From assembly GCF_036195325.1 (NCBI RefSeq), contig NZ_CP108101.1:6448001-6512000 (forward strand): a DNA stretch of 64,000 nucleotides. The letters run 5' to 3'. The notes under the pieces are model-generated. The model was given only the letters and a program-made list of their open reading frames with translations. It was not told the origin of the DNA and ran no database searches. This document shows positions 25,576-33,243 of the stretch, one piece after another. The translations under genes were made by a program, and so were the position numbers. Position 1 is the stretch's first letter; each line of letters opens with the position of its first letter. Origin of the DNA: Streptomyces sp. NBC_00234 (GTDB lineage Bacteria > Actinomycetota > Actinomycetes > Streptomycetales > Streptomycetaceae).

Positions 25576-26516
25576 CGGGCAGCTCCCGGGTGGTGGAGGG
25601 GAAGGGTGGAGGTCAGGGCCGCCGCGCCGATCACGGCCGCGTCGTGGCCGAACGCCGGGGGACGGGGCACGAGCCCGCGCAATGGCGGCATCAGCTCGGC
25701 GGCGAAGGCGGCGGCCAGCGCGTCCCCGTACAGCGCGCCGATCCGGGGGACGCCGCCGCCGACGACGACCCGGTCGGGGCCCAGCGCGTTGGCGAGCCCG
25801 CCGAGGACGCGTCCCAGGGCGGTGGCGCCGGTGGTGATGGCGTGGACGGCGGCGTCCTCGCCCCGGGCGGCCCGGGCGGCGACGGTTTCGAGCCGGTCCG
25901 CCGACGTGCCGGTGAGGCGTTCGTAGTGGGCGGTGATGCCCGGTCCGGAGGCGATGACCTCCAGGTGCCCGGTCGCGCCGCAGGTGCAGGGCAGCCCGGC
26001 CGCCTCGGCGCTCGGCAGATGACCGAGGTGGCCGGCGATGCCGGAGGCGCCGTGCAGCATCCGGCCGTCGACGGCGACGGCTCCGCCCACCCCCGTGCCG
26101 ACCGCCGCGAAGAGCAGTGAACCGTGCTCCCCTGGCAGGGCGGCGAGTTCCGGCCCGGCGGTGGCGCGCACGTCGTTGTCGCAGGCCACCGGCAGTCCCG
26201 TACGGTCCGCGAGTCCGGCGCCGAGCGCGGTGCCCGCCCAGCCGCGGAGGGAGTCGGTGGCGCTGGTGACCATGCCGGTACGGGGATCGACGACCCCGGC
26301 GCTTGCGATACCGAGCACCGTGGCGAGCCGGTCCGGATCGACCTCGGCGGCGGCTGCCGCGAGCGCGTCGAGCACCGCCGCCGGGCCGTCCAGGGCCGGG
26401 GTGGGCCGGGTGTGCCGGGCCTTCACCGTGCCGTCGGCGGCGAAGAGGGCGGCGGCGATCTTCGTCCCGCCGAGGTCGAGTCCGACGACCGTGGTCCCGG
26501 TGGCGGCGGGAGTCAT
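25572..26516 (-). CDS. nanK: ROK family kinase, probable N-acetylmannosamine kinase
   Basis: ATP-dependent sugar kinase of 314 aa. The phosphate-1 loop is LDLGGTKIAAALF, the catalytic Asp is in ACDNDVRA, GVGTGVGGAVAVDG is phosphate-2, and VVVGGGV is the adenosine motif. The ROK zinc site reads GHLGHLPS followed by CTCGATGHLE, so the third cysteine of the usual CxCGxxGCxE is His, leaving a His2Cys2 type set. Operon position between nanA and nanE, with ATGA overlaps at both ends, identifies ManNAc as the probable substrate. Glucokinase is the main alternative. Confidence 0.9.
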   Translation of the reverse strand: MTPAATGTTVVGLDLGGTKIAAALFAADGTVKARHTRPTPALDGPAAVLDALAAAAAEVDPDRLATVLGIASAGVVDPRTGMVTSATDSLRGWAGTALGAGLADRTGLPVACDNDVRATAGPELAALPGEHGSLLFAAVGTGVGGAVAVDGRMLHGASGIAGHLGHLPSAEAAGLPCTCGATGHLEVIASGPGITAHYERLTGTSADRLETVAARAARGEDAAVHAITTGATALGRVLGGLANALGPDRVVVGGGVPRIGALYGDALAAAFAAELMPPLRGLVPRPPAFGHDAAVIGAAALTSTLPLHHPGAAR

Positions 26517-27472
26517 CGGACCGGCGCCAGACCGGCGCCGCGCAGTCGCTGCGAGACGAGCGCGACCGACTCGGCGGAGAGCGGGATCTGGGGGAACGCG
26601 GTGGCCCCGTCGTCGATGATCCCGAGCAGCCGCAGCGCCGCCTTGAAGGCGCCGAGCGCCGACGAACCGCGGCCCATGTCGGCCTCCGGGCCGGCGTCGA
26701 CCATGGCGAAGAGTTCGATCAGCCGCTCCTGCTCCCGTGCGGCGGCCGGCCAGTCACCGGCGCGCGCGGCGTCGTACAGCCGCACGTACCCGGCGGGGTC
26801 CACGTTGCCGAGGCCCGGCACCACGCCGTCGGCGCCGGCGAGCAGGGCCGCGTCGACGGTGAGCTCGGATCCGGTCAGCACGCTGAACGCGGGGGCGGGG
26901 CCCTGCGCCCGGCCGTCCCGGCCGCCCAGCTCGACGACGAGCCGCCGCAGGCCGCCCTCGTCGCCGCTGCTGTCCTTGAGTCCGGCCAGGGTGCCGTCCT
27001 CGGCGAGCTCGCGGACCAGGGAGGCGGAGAGCTTGGAGTGCACGGCCACCGGGATGTCGTACGCGAAGAGCGGCAGGCCGACGGTCCCGCGGAGCCGGCG
27101 GAAGTGCCCGGCGATCTCCGCGGGGTGGGTACGGGTGTAGAAGGGCGCGGTCGCGACGAGGGCGTCGGCGCCCAGGTCCGCGGCGGTGCGTGCGTGCTCG
27201 ACGACGCGGGCGGTCGTCGTGTCGATGACCCCGGCGAGCACCGGGACCCGGCCGTCGGTCGCGTTGACCACGGTCTCCAGCGCGGTGCCGCGCTGTTCGT
27301 CGGTGAGGAAGGCGACCTCGCTGGTCGAACCGAGCGCGAAGAGCCCGTGCACACCGCCTTCGATCAGGTGCTCGACCAGCCGGGCGAGGGAGGAGGTGTC
27401 GACCTCCCCGCGGTGGTCGAGCGGGGTGCAGACCGGCGGTACGACGCCGTGCAGCGGTGTGGTCAGGGGCAT
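26513..27472 (-). CDS. nanA: N-acetylneuraminate lyase-type dihydrodipicolinate synthase family protein (copy 1)
   Basis: Class I aldolase of about 319 aa that would split sialic acid into pyruvate and ManNAc. The Schiff-base Lys is in AGLKDSSGD, the Tyr in FAYDIPVAVHSKLS, and the pyruvate carboxylate site is GSTSEVAFLT (the family GTTGE loop). GLGNVDPAGYVRLYD follows. The second lyase gene at 38822 shares these stretches nearly word for word. I prefer ATG 27470-27472. Another ATG at 27535 falls on the edge of the operator. Canonical NanA identity is inferred from the operon, as the DHDPS family has many specificities. Confidence 0.88.
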   Translation of the reverse strand: MPLTTPLHGVVPPVCTPLDHRGEVDTSSLARLVEHLIEGGVHGLFALGSTSEVAFLTDEQRGTALETVVNATDGRVPVLAGVIDTTTARVVEHARTAADLGADALVATAPFYTRTHPAEIAGHFRRLRGTVGLPLFAYDIPVAVHSKLSASLVRELAEDGTLAGLKDSSGDEGGLRRLVVELGGRDGRAQGPAPAFSVLTGSELTVDAALLAGADGVVPGLGNVDPAGYVRLYDAARAGDWPAAAREQERLIELFAMVDAGPEADMGRGSSALGAFKAALRLLGIIDDGATAFPQIPLSAESVALVSQRLRGAGLAPVR

Positions 27473-27536
27473 GGTGAAGGGCTCCGGCTCCCGCTCGCGT
27501 CCCGCACCGGCCCACTGGCCCCGAGAGCGGGACATG

Positions 27537-27550
27537 AGACGTAAGATGTC
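27537..27550. promoter_or_regulatory. operator box 1 of the sialic acid regulon
   Basis: AGACGTAAGATGTC, between the divergent nanA and GntR1 genes. It differs by one base from the box at 32215-32228 and from the reverse complement of the box at 33144-33157. It is flanked by GGACAT (27530-27535) and ATGTCC (27546-27551), which form a further dyad. Likely site for one or both FadR-type regulators. Confidence 0.7.
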
Positions 27551-27633
27551 CTATGTCTGGTGTCACCTTAAACAGATGCCCCGGCGACCGGTCAAGAGGC
27601 ACCGGCGGCCGGCAACACCCCAGGAGGACGGTT

Positions 27634-28323
27634 GTGGCGCGCCCCACCATGGCTCAGGACATCGAGCGTCAGATCAAGGAACTCATCCTCGGGCGCGGGC
27701 TCGGCCCCGGCGACCCGCTGCCCACCGAGGCCGAACTGATGGAGATCTTCGGCGCCGGGCGCGTGTCCGTGCGCGAGGCGCTCAAGGCGCTCCAGGCGGT
27801 GAACGTGGTCGAGATCCGCCGGGGCTTCGGGACCTTCGTCGGATCGCTCTCCCTGGCCCCCTTCGCCGAGGGCCTCGCCTTCCGGGCCGCGGTCCGGCAC
27901 CGGCAGGGCGAACCGGGCCTCCTGGAACTGATGAAGGTCCGCGAGGCGCTGGAGGCGGGGCTGGTCGGCGCCGTCACCGCGGGCATCCCGGCCGAGGATC
28001 TCGCCGTGCTCCGGGGGCTGGTGACGGCCATGGAGGCCGAGGCCCGCACCGGCCGCGTCGCGCGCGCCACCGACCGGGCCTTCCACCTCGCTCTCTACGC
28101 CTCGCTCGACAACCACCTGCTCAGCGAGGTGCTGGACGCCTTCTGGGCGGCCATGGACCGGGTGCGCGGGGACCTCGGCGACGGCCACCAGGACCCGGCG
28201 ACCACCTGCGCCCAGCACCACGAGATCGTGGAAGCGGTCGCGGCGGCCGACGGAGCCCGCGCGGTACGCGCGATGCGCACGCACTTCGACGGCATACGCG
28301 GGAGGCTGGCCACCAGGAACTGA
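27634..28323 (+). CDS. GntR family regulator, FadR/FCD subfamily (regulator 1)
   Basis: Transcription factor of 229 aa with an N-terminal winged HTH (GPGDPLPTEAELMEIFGAGRVSVREALKALQAVNVVEIRRGFGTFVG) and an all-helical FCD ligand domain bearing metal-site histidines (DRAFHLALYASL, HHEIVEAV, THFDGIRGRL). AGGAGG sits seven bases before GTG 27634. The frame upstream has no family sequence. Divergent placement from the nan operon and the shared operator suggest it represses that operon until sialic acid or a derivative binds. It ends eight bases from the convergent flavoprotein gene. Confidence 0.93.
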   Translation: MARPTMAQDIERQIKELILGRGLGPGDPLPTEAELMEIFGAGRVSVREALKALQAVNVVEIRRGFGTFVGSLSLAPFAEGLAFRAAVRHRQGEPGLLELMKVREALEAGLVGAVTAGIPAEDLAVLRGLVTAMEAEARTGRVARATDRAFHLALYASLDNHLLSEVLDAFWAAMDRVRGDLGDGHQDPATTCAQHHEIVEAVAAADGARAVRAMRTHFDGIRGRLATRN

Positions 28324-28330
28324 CGCTCCC

Positions 28331-29509
28331 TCAGTAGTCGTACAGGTAACTTCGGTTGCCGGCCAGCACCGCGCGGAACCAGGTGTCCACCTCGGCCTGG
28401 CCCATCGCGCTCCAGTCGGGAGTCCGTTCCACCTGTGCCGCCCCCAGCCGGCGGCCCAGCTCCACCAGCCTCGCGCCCTCGGGCGTGCGTTCGGCCGTGT
28501 AGCGGTGCAGTGCCTCCGCCGGCGACGCGCACGCTCCCAGCGCCCGTTCCAGACAGAGCGCGTCCTGGAGCGCCTTGACCGCCCCGCTCGCGGTGTGCGG
28601 CCGGGTGATGCCCGCGGCGTCACCGGCGAGGACGAACGGCGGATCCGCGGCACGGGGGGCGTGGAGGTCGGCGACCGGGTGGCACACCAGGGAGGCGTGT
28701 TCGCTGCGGGCGACGATGCCGGCCCACTCGTCAGGGAAGTGCTCCTCGGCGATCTCCCGTACGTACGGGGCGGGTTCGCGCTCCTCGCCCGGAGGGGAGG
28801 CGGGCGGCGAGGCGTAGATGGCGTACGCGAGCAGACGCTCCCGCGGGTCGCCCCCGGCTGCTCCCGGGATGAGGTAGAAGATGCCGTGGCCGCCAGGGAA
28901 GCCCAGCGTGACCCAGGCGCCGCGCAGCAGCTCCAGCGTGCGGCCCGTGAGCGCGCTCACCGGGATCGTGCCGCGCCACACGAGGTACCCGGCGGGTTCG
29001 GGCCGCAGCCCCGGTGCGACCGTCTGCCGGGTGAGCGACCGGTGGCCGTCGGCCCCCACGACGATGTCGTACGCCTCCTCGCCGTCCGCCGTACGGATCA
29101 GGGCGCCGCCCGCGGGGACCCGTTCGACGGAGGTGACCGGCCGCCCCCGGTGGTGGCGTGCGCCGCCCGCGCTCGCCCGTAGCGACTGCCACAGCCGGCC
29201 CCAGTTGCACGGGGTCACCGGACTCGGCTGCCGGGCGAGCTCGCGGGTCCCGCCGCTCCCGGGGGAGCGGGCCAGCCAGACGTGTTCGGCGACCGGGGCC
29301 GTCGGCATCGCGGCGTCCAGATAGCCCAGTTCCACGAGCCGGCCGTGCAGGTCGGGCGGGATGACGATCCCCAGACCCCGGTCCTGGAGTGCGCCGTCGC
29401 TCCGCTCGTACACGGTGACGTCGGCGCCCGCCCGGGTCCCCGCGACGGCCATCGCGCACCCGGCGATGCTGCCGCCGACCACACCCATTCGTAAGCCTGT
29501 CGCTGTCAC
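28331..29509 (-). CDS. FAD-dependent monooxygenase (aromatic hydroxylase fold)
   Basis: Flavoprotein of about 392 aa with the FAD-binding MGVVGGSIAGCAMAVAGTRAG near the start, DIVVGADGHRSLTRQ (the DG motif), and FVLAGDAAGITRPHTASGAVKALQDAL (the GD motif), all diagnostic of the p-hydroxybenzoate/salicylate hydroxylase fold. Substrate unknown. It sits between the nan regulator and the sialidase but has no evident part in sialic acid use. GTG 29507-29509 is the likely start. ATG 29489-29491 is possible. Confidence 0.88.
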   Translation of the reverse strand: MTATGLRMGVVGGSIAGCAMAVAGTRAGADVTVYERSDGALQDRGLGIVIPPDLHGRLVELGYLDAAMPTAPVAEHVWLARSPGSGGTRELARQPSPVTPCNWGRLWQSLRASAGGARHHRGRPVTSVERVPAGGALIRTADGEEAYDIVVGADGHRSLTRQTVAPGLRPEPAGYLVWRGTIPVSALTGRTLELLRGAWVTLGFPGGHGIFYLIPGAAGGDPRERLLAYAIYASPPASPPGEEREPAPYVREIAEEHFPDEWAGIVARSEHASLVCHPVADLHAPRAADPPFVLAGDAAGITRPHTASGAVKALQDALCLERALGACASPAEALHRYTAERTPEGARLVELGRRLGAAQVERTPDWSAMGQAEVDTWFRAVLAGNRSYLYDY

Positions 29510-29611
29510 GCCGCTACCGCCTGTCCGGGGCTCGGGAAGGTGCCGTACCGGCACATCGTCGCAGCCGTCGCCGTGTGCGACGGGAACGGACACCCTCCCG
29601 GGCGGGGGACG

Positions 29612-31048
29612 TCACGGAGTGACGGTGACCGTCCCGCTGCCGGATGCCTGCTTGCCGTCCGCCCGGTACGTCGCGGTGAGTACCGCGCTGCCGGATGCCC
29701 CCGCCGCGACCGTGACCGGGACCTTGATGTTCGCGCCCTCGCCGGCGCGGAGCGCGGGCACGGTCACCTGCTGCGTGGACCAGCCGGCGGGCACGGTCAG
29801 ACCGAGGGTGCCCTGGGAGCGCCGCACGTCCATCCGGTTGACGACCCGGACGGTCACCTCCGCGCTCGTGCCGGCCTTCAGCGTCGCGGGCGCGGTGAGG
29901 GTGATGTCCGCGCACGTGCCGCCGAGCCACTTCAGGTCGAACGACGTGTAGGTGATGGCGGCGTAGCCGGCGCGCTCGTACAGCAGCCCGACCCGCCCGC
30001 CGGGCAGCGGCGTCAGGGTCGAGTACGCCGCGCTGCCGGGGTCGACGACCTTCTTGATCGGCCAGGTCTTCCCGTTGTCGCAGGACATCTTCACGGTGAG
30101 GTTGCGCCGCGACGCCGAGTCCTCGGTGTTGCTGAACAGCAGCCACGAGGACTTGGGGTCGGAGGCGGGGGCGTCCGGCGCGTAGCGGATGACCGAGGCG
30201 TTGTTCGCCGGGTCGGGCAGCGCGGTGTCCTGGACGAACGGGGTGTAGGTGACGCCGCCATCGGTGGAGTACGCGATCGTGCGGTAGGGCTTGGAACGGT
30301 TGTTGAGCAGGACGCGGCCGTCGTTGAGCTCCACGGTCTTGTTCTCGTCACCGCCCGGACCCACCGGACTGCCCGTCTTCCAGGTGTCGCCGTGGTCGTC
30401 GCTGTAGGCGCTGACCGCGTAGTTGGCCCCGTTGTCGCGGATGGCGTACTGCTGGATCAGCCGCCCCTTGTACGCGCCGTGGCGCAGCTGGATGCCCTCG
30501 CCGGACGCGGCGAACATGCCCGCCCAGGCAGGGTTCTTGATCTGCCGGGTGATCCGCCGGTGGGTCCAGGTCACGCCGTCGTCGTCCGAGTAGCTGTAGT
30601 CGGCCTGGAGGACGTCCGGGTCGTTCTCGTCGTTGCCCGTGGCGGAGCCGAAGAAGCCCTGGTTCACGGAGGCGGCGTAGAACAGGAAGATCCGGCCCGT
30701 GGTCCGGTCGGTGAGAAAGCTCGGGTCGCCGAAGCCCTTGGGCGCGGCCTCCTTGCGTACGACCTGCTGAGCCTGCCAGGTGGTGCCGCCGTCGGTGCTG
30801 CGCCGCAGGACGATCCCGAGGTTGCCCGGCAGGTCCGCGAGGGTGGGGCGTGCGTCGTAGGCCGCGAGCAGGGTGCCCTCGACCGAGGTGGTCAGGGCGG
30901 GGATGCGGTAGTAGGGGGAGCCGGCACCCTGGACCGCCAGGTCCTGGAAGGCCGGTTCACCGGCGGCGGGCGCGCCCTGGGCGGTGCCCGCCGTGGTGGC
31001 CACGAGCATGGCCGCGGACAGAAGGGCGACGGTGACTCTGCGCTGCAT
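29612..31048 (-). CDS. nanH: secreted exo-alpha-sialidase (GH33)
   Basis: Secreted 478-aa enzyme releasing terminal sialic acid. Residues 1-26 are a signal peptide. The arginine-triad motif YRIP has R48, and Asp follows in AAYDARP. Four or five Asp-boxes are clear: STDGGTTW at 84, SDDDGVTW at 154, SDDHGDTW at 216 and STDGGVTY at 261, plus a degenerate one. The catalytic Glu is in ASGEGIQLRHG and the nucleophile Tyr region in LLYERAG. From about residue 390 a beta-sandwich of the NEW3/CBM-associated type (CADITLTAPATLKAGTSAEVTVRV) forms the C-terminus. It would feed both sialic acid importers. Confidence 0.95.
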   Translation of the reverse strand: MQRRVTVALLSAAMLVATTAGTAQGAPAAGEPAFQDLAVQGAGSPYYRIPALTTSVEGTLLAAYDARPTLADLPGNLGIVLRRSTDGGTTWQAQQVVRKEAAPKGFGDPSFLTDRTTGRIFLFYAASVNQGFFGSATGNDENDPDVLQADYSYSDDDGVTWTHRRITRQIKNPAWAGMFAASGEGIQLRHGAYKGRLIQQYAIRDNGANYAVSAYSDDHGDTWKTGSPVGPGGDENKTVELNDGRVLLNNRSKPYRTIAYSTDGGVTYTPFVQDTALPDPANNASVIRYAPDAPASDPKSSWLLFSNTEDSASRRNLTVKMSCDNGKTWPIKKVVDPGSAAYSTLTPLPGGRVGLLYERAGYAAITYTSFDLKWLGGTCADITLTAPATLKAGTSAEVTVRVVNRMDVRRSQGTLGLTVPAGWSTQQVTVPALRAGEGANIKVPVTVAAGASGSAVLTATYRADGKQASGSGTVTVTP

Positions 31049-31168
31049 GAGTGATCTCTCTTCTCACGAAGGGGGGATGGGCAGAGCGTGCGGCGTGGGG
31101 CCGACGCGTCAGGGGATGGACAGTGAGTGCACGCCGCTGGATCGTCCGCGCACGGGGCCGACCTCCGG

Positions 31169-32173
31169 TCAGGAGCGGGCGGCCTGCCCGGTCGCCAGGC
31201 CGGCGAACAGGGAGCGCACCCAGGACAGCTGCTCCGCACGGTGGCGCTCGGTGCCGCCCTCGTGCCCGTTGAACTCGTAGACGCGCACGTCCTTCTCACC
31301 CGCGTAGTGGTTGAAGGCCGTGAAACACGTGGAGGGCGGGCAGATCTCGTCCAGCATCGCGATGGAGAACAGGGCGGGCGCCGTGGCCTTCGTGGCGTGC
31401 AGAGCGGCGTCGAAGTACGACAGGGTGCGGAACACCTCGTCGGCGCGGTCGTGGTGGAGCCGCAGGTAGGAGGCGATCTCGGTGTACGGCGGCAGTGCGC
31501 CGATCCTCACCGCCCGAGGCACGTTGCACAGGAACGGCACATCGGGCATCACCCCGGCCAGCCCCGGCACCAGCCCGGCCACCGCCAGTGCGATACCGCC
31601 GCCCTGGCTGATCCCGGTGACGACGACGCGCTCCGGATCGACCTCGGGATGCGCGCGCATCATCTCGACGCAGCGGACCGCGTCGACGAACAGCCGCCGG
31701 TAGTAGTACGTCTCCGGGCTCCCGACGCCACGCGTCACGAAGCCCGGCACGGTGCCGGCCGCGCCGGGATCCGGGTCCGCCGTGGCGCCCGAGGCCGCCG
31801 ACCAGCCCTGGCCGCGGGTGTCCATGACCAGGTGGGCGTAGCCCGCACAGGCCCAGAACAGATCCTCGTGCGGCAGTCCGCGGCCACGCCCGTACCCCAG
31901 GAACTCGACGACGCAGCCGAGCGGTTCGGTGGCCCCGGCGGGCATCCGCAGCCAGCCGCGTACCGGCTGCCCGCCGTACCCCGGGAAGGTCACGTCGTAG
32001 GTGAGCACCTGGGTGAGCCCGGTGCCCACCGGCACGAACAGGGGTTTGTCCGCGCCTTCGTGGCCGGGCTCCTGGTCGAGGGTCCGGGACCAGAAGGCAT
32101 CGAAGTCGCCGGGCACCGGCAGGTCCGGCCGGTAGGTGCGGCAGTCCGCGAGCGGGAGATCGGCCGACGGCAT
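31169..32173 (-). CDS. CE7 family carbohydrate esterase (acetylxylan esterase/cephalosporin-C deacetylase type)
   Basis: Alpha/beta-hydrolase of 334 aa. CE7 signatures are RGQGWS (residues 120-125), GISQGGG with nucleophile S189, MLDEICPPS with D275, and HEGG with H304. There is no signal peptide, so the enzyme is probably cytoplasmic and acts after import, as CE7 enzymes do. Operator box 2 lies 42-55 nt upstream of its ATG. In this regulon a role removing O-acetyl groups from acetylated sialic acids is attractive. The family's classical substrates are acetylated xylo-oligosaccharides, so this is inference. Confidence 0.9.
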   Translation of the reverse strand: MPSADLPLADCRTYRPDLPVPGDFDAFWSRTLDQEPGHEGADKPLFVPVGTGLTQVLTYDVTFPGYGGQPVRGWLRMPAGATEPLGCVVEFLGYGRGRGLPHEDLFWACAGYAHLVMDTRGQGWSAASGATADPDPGAAGTVPGFVTRGVGSPETYYYRRLFVDAVRCVEMMRAHPEVDPERVVVTGISQGGGIALAVAGLVPGLAGVMPDVPFLCNVPRAVRIGALPPYTEIASYLRLHHDRADEVFRTLSYFDAALHATKATAPALFSIAMLDEICPPSTCFTAFNHYAGEKDVRVYEFNGHEGGTERHRAEQLSWVRSLFAGLATGQAARS

Positions 32174-32214
32174 GGCGGTGCCTTCCTGGGAGGTGCGGGA
32201 AGCGGCAGGACAGA

Positions 32215-32228
32215 AGACGTCAGATGTC
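32215..32228. promoter_or_regulatory. operator box 2 of the sialic acid regulon
   Basis: AGACGTCAGATGTC, upstream of the CE7 esterase gene. It is the exact reverse complement of the core of box 3 and one base different from box 1. Confidence 0.7.
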
Positions 32229-32279
32229 CTGGTGGCAACCGGACCTTAGGGAGCGCTGCGGCCGAACGTCAAGAGGGGC

Positions 32280-32319
32280 GGCCGGGGCGGACTCCGTCGT
32301 CACGGGGCCCGCCCCGGCC
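32280..32319. terminator. hairpin downstream of GntR regulator 2
   Basis: GGCCGGGGCGG at 32280-32290 and its exact complement at 32309-32319 (11 bp, 18-nt loop), 25 nt past the regulator's stop on the minus strand. Confidence 0.6.
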
Positions 32320-32344
32320 GGGGACGCGAGGGTGAAGGGTGTGC

Positions 32345-33076
32345 TCAGCCGGTGAGGCCGTCGCGGGCCCTGGCTTCGGCGATCCGCCGCCTGACCGGGG
32401 CGTAGTGCTCGCCCAGCGCCTTGAGGAAGGCGGTCGTGTCGGCGGCCCGCGCGGCGTCCACGATGTTCTGGTGGGCGTTGACCGTCGCCGTCTCGTCGGC
32501 GTGCGTGAATCCGTCGAGATGCGGCGCGACGATCGCGTACACGTCCCAGAAGGCCATCGAGAGCTGGCCGATCAGGTCGTTGCCGAGGGGGGCCACGAGC
32601 AGCGCGTGGAACGCCCGGTCGGCGGCCACGAAGCCGTCCCCGTCGCCGGCCCCGGTCGCGCGCATGGTGGCCACCAGCTGGTCCAGCCGGTCGAGCTCCT
32701 CCGGGGTGAGCGACGAGAGGATCCGGTCGGCCATGCCCCGCTCGAAGAGCTCGCGTACGTCGACGAGGTCGGCCAGCACCTGGAAGTCGTCGTCGGGGGA
32801 GAGGAGTCCGCGGAAGGTGAGGCTCTCCACCAGGGCCGACAGGCTCAGCCGGCCCACATAGGTCCCGTGCCCGTGGCGCACCTCGACGATGTCGAGGGCG
32901 TTCAGGATCTTGACCGCCTCGCGGACGCTGGAACGGCTGGCGCCGAGCGCCTCGCAGAGGGCGGGCTCGGTGGGCAGCGGGTCCCCGGGGCGCAGCCGCT
33001 TCTCCAGGATGTAGCGCTTGATCCCCTCCACGACTTCCTGCCGGAGAAGCGTCCGGCCGGACCGGATGCCGGACAT
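32345..33076 (-). CDS. GntR family regulator, FadR/FCD subfamily (regulator 2)
   Basis: Paralogue-like partner of regulator 1, 243 aa: HTH segment RPGDPLPTEPALCEALGASRSSVREAVKILNALDIVEVRHGHGTYVGRLSLSALVESL, then an FCD domain with ligand/metal residues in DRAFHALLVAPL, NAHQNIVDA and EHYAPVRRR. ATG 33074-33076 has GGGGAG upstream. It diverges from the ABC transporter operon, with operator box 3 between them. Its HTH recognition region is close to that of regulator 1, which agrees with their nearly identical operators. Confidence 0.93.
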   Translation of the reverse strand: MSGIRSGRTLLRQEVVEGIKRYILEKRLRPGDPLPTEPALCEALGASRSSVREAVKILNALDIVEVRHGHGTYVGRLSLSALVESLTFRGLLSPDDDFQVLADLVDVRELFERGMADRILSSLTPEELDRLDQLVATMRATGAGDGDGFVAADRAFHALLVAPLGNDLIGQLSMAFWDVYAIVAPHLDGFTHADETATVNAHQNIVDAARAADTTAFLKALGEHYAPVRRRIAEARARDGLTG

Positions 33077-33138
33077 ATGTGAACTCCCCACCTCTTGACC
33101 CCTCTCGATTGGCAAGCTACGTTCCCACGCTATCAAGG

Positions 33139-33161
33139 CATCAGACATCTGACGTCTGATG
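33139..33161. promoter_or_regulatory. operator box 3, perfect palindrome between GntR2 and the ABC transporter operon
   Basis: CATCAGAC (33139-33146), a 7-nt spacer, then GTCTGATG (33154-33161), an exact 8-bp dyad. Its core GACATCTGACGTCT (33144-33157) is the reverse complement of box 2. It lies 63 nt before the regulator ATG and 83 nt before the binding-protein GTG, well placed to control both. Confidence 0.75.
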
Positions 33162-33243
33162 CTTGATGATCCGACGTCCTCCACGAGGACCGCGCAGCCC
33201 CTGTTCCGCCCATCCCACTCCCCGAACGTCCCTTGGAGGACCC

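Noticed and set aside
33163..33243. N-terminal extension of the binding protein from 33163
   Set aside because: It would run through the operator region, and the GTG at 33244 has a good ribosome site followed by a Tat signal.
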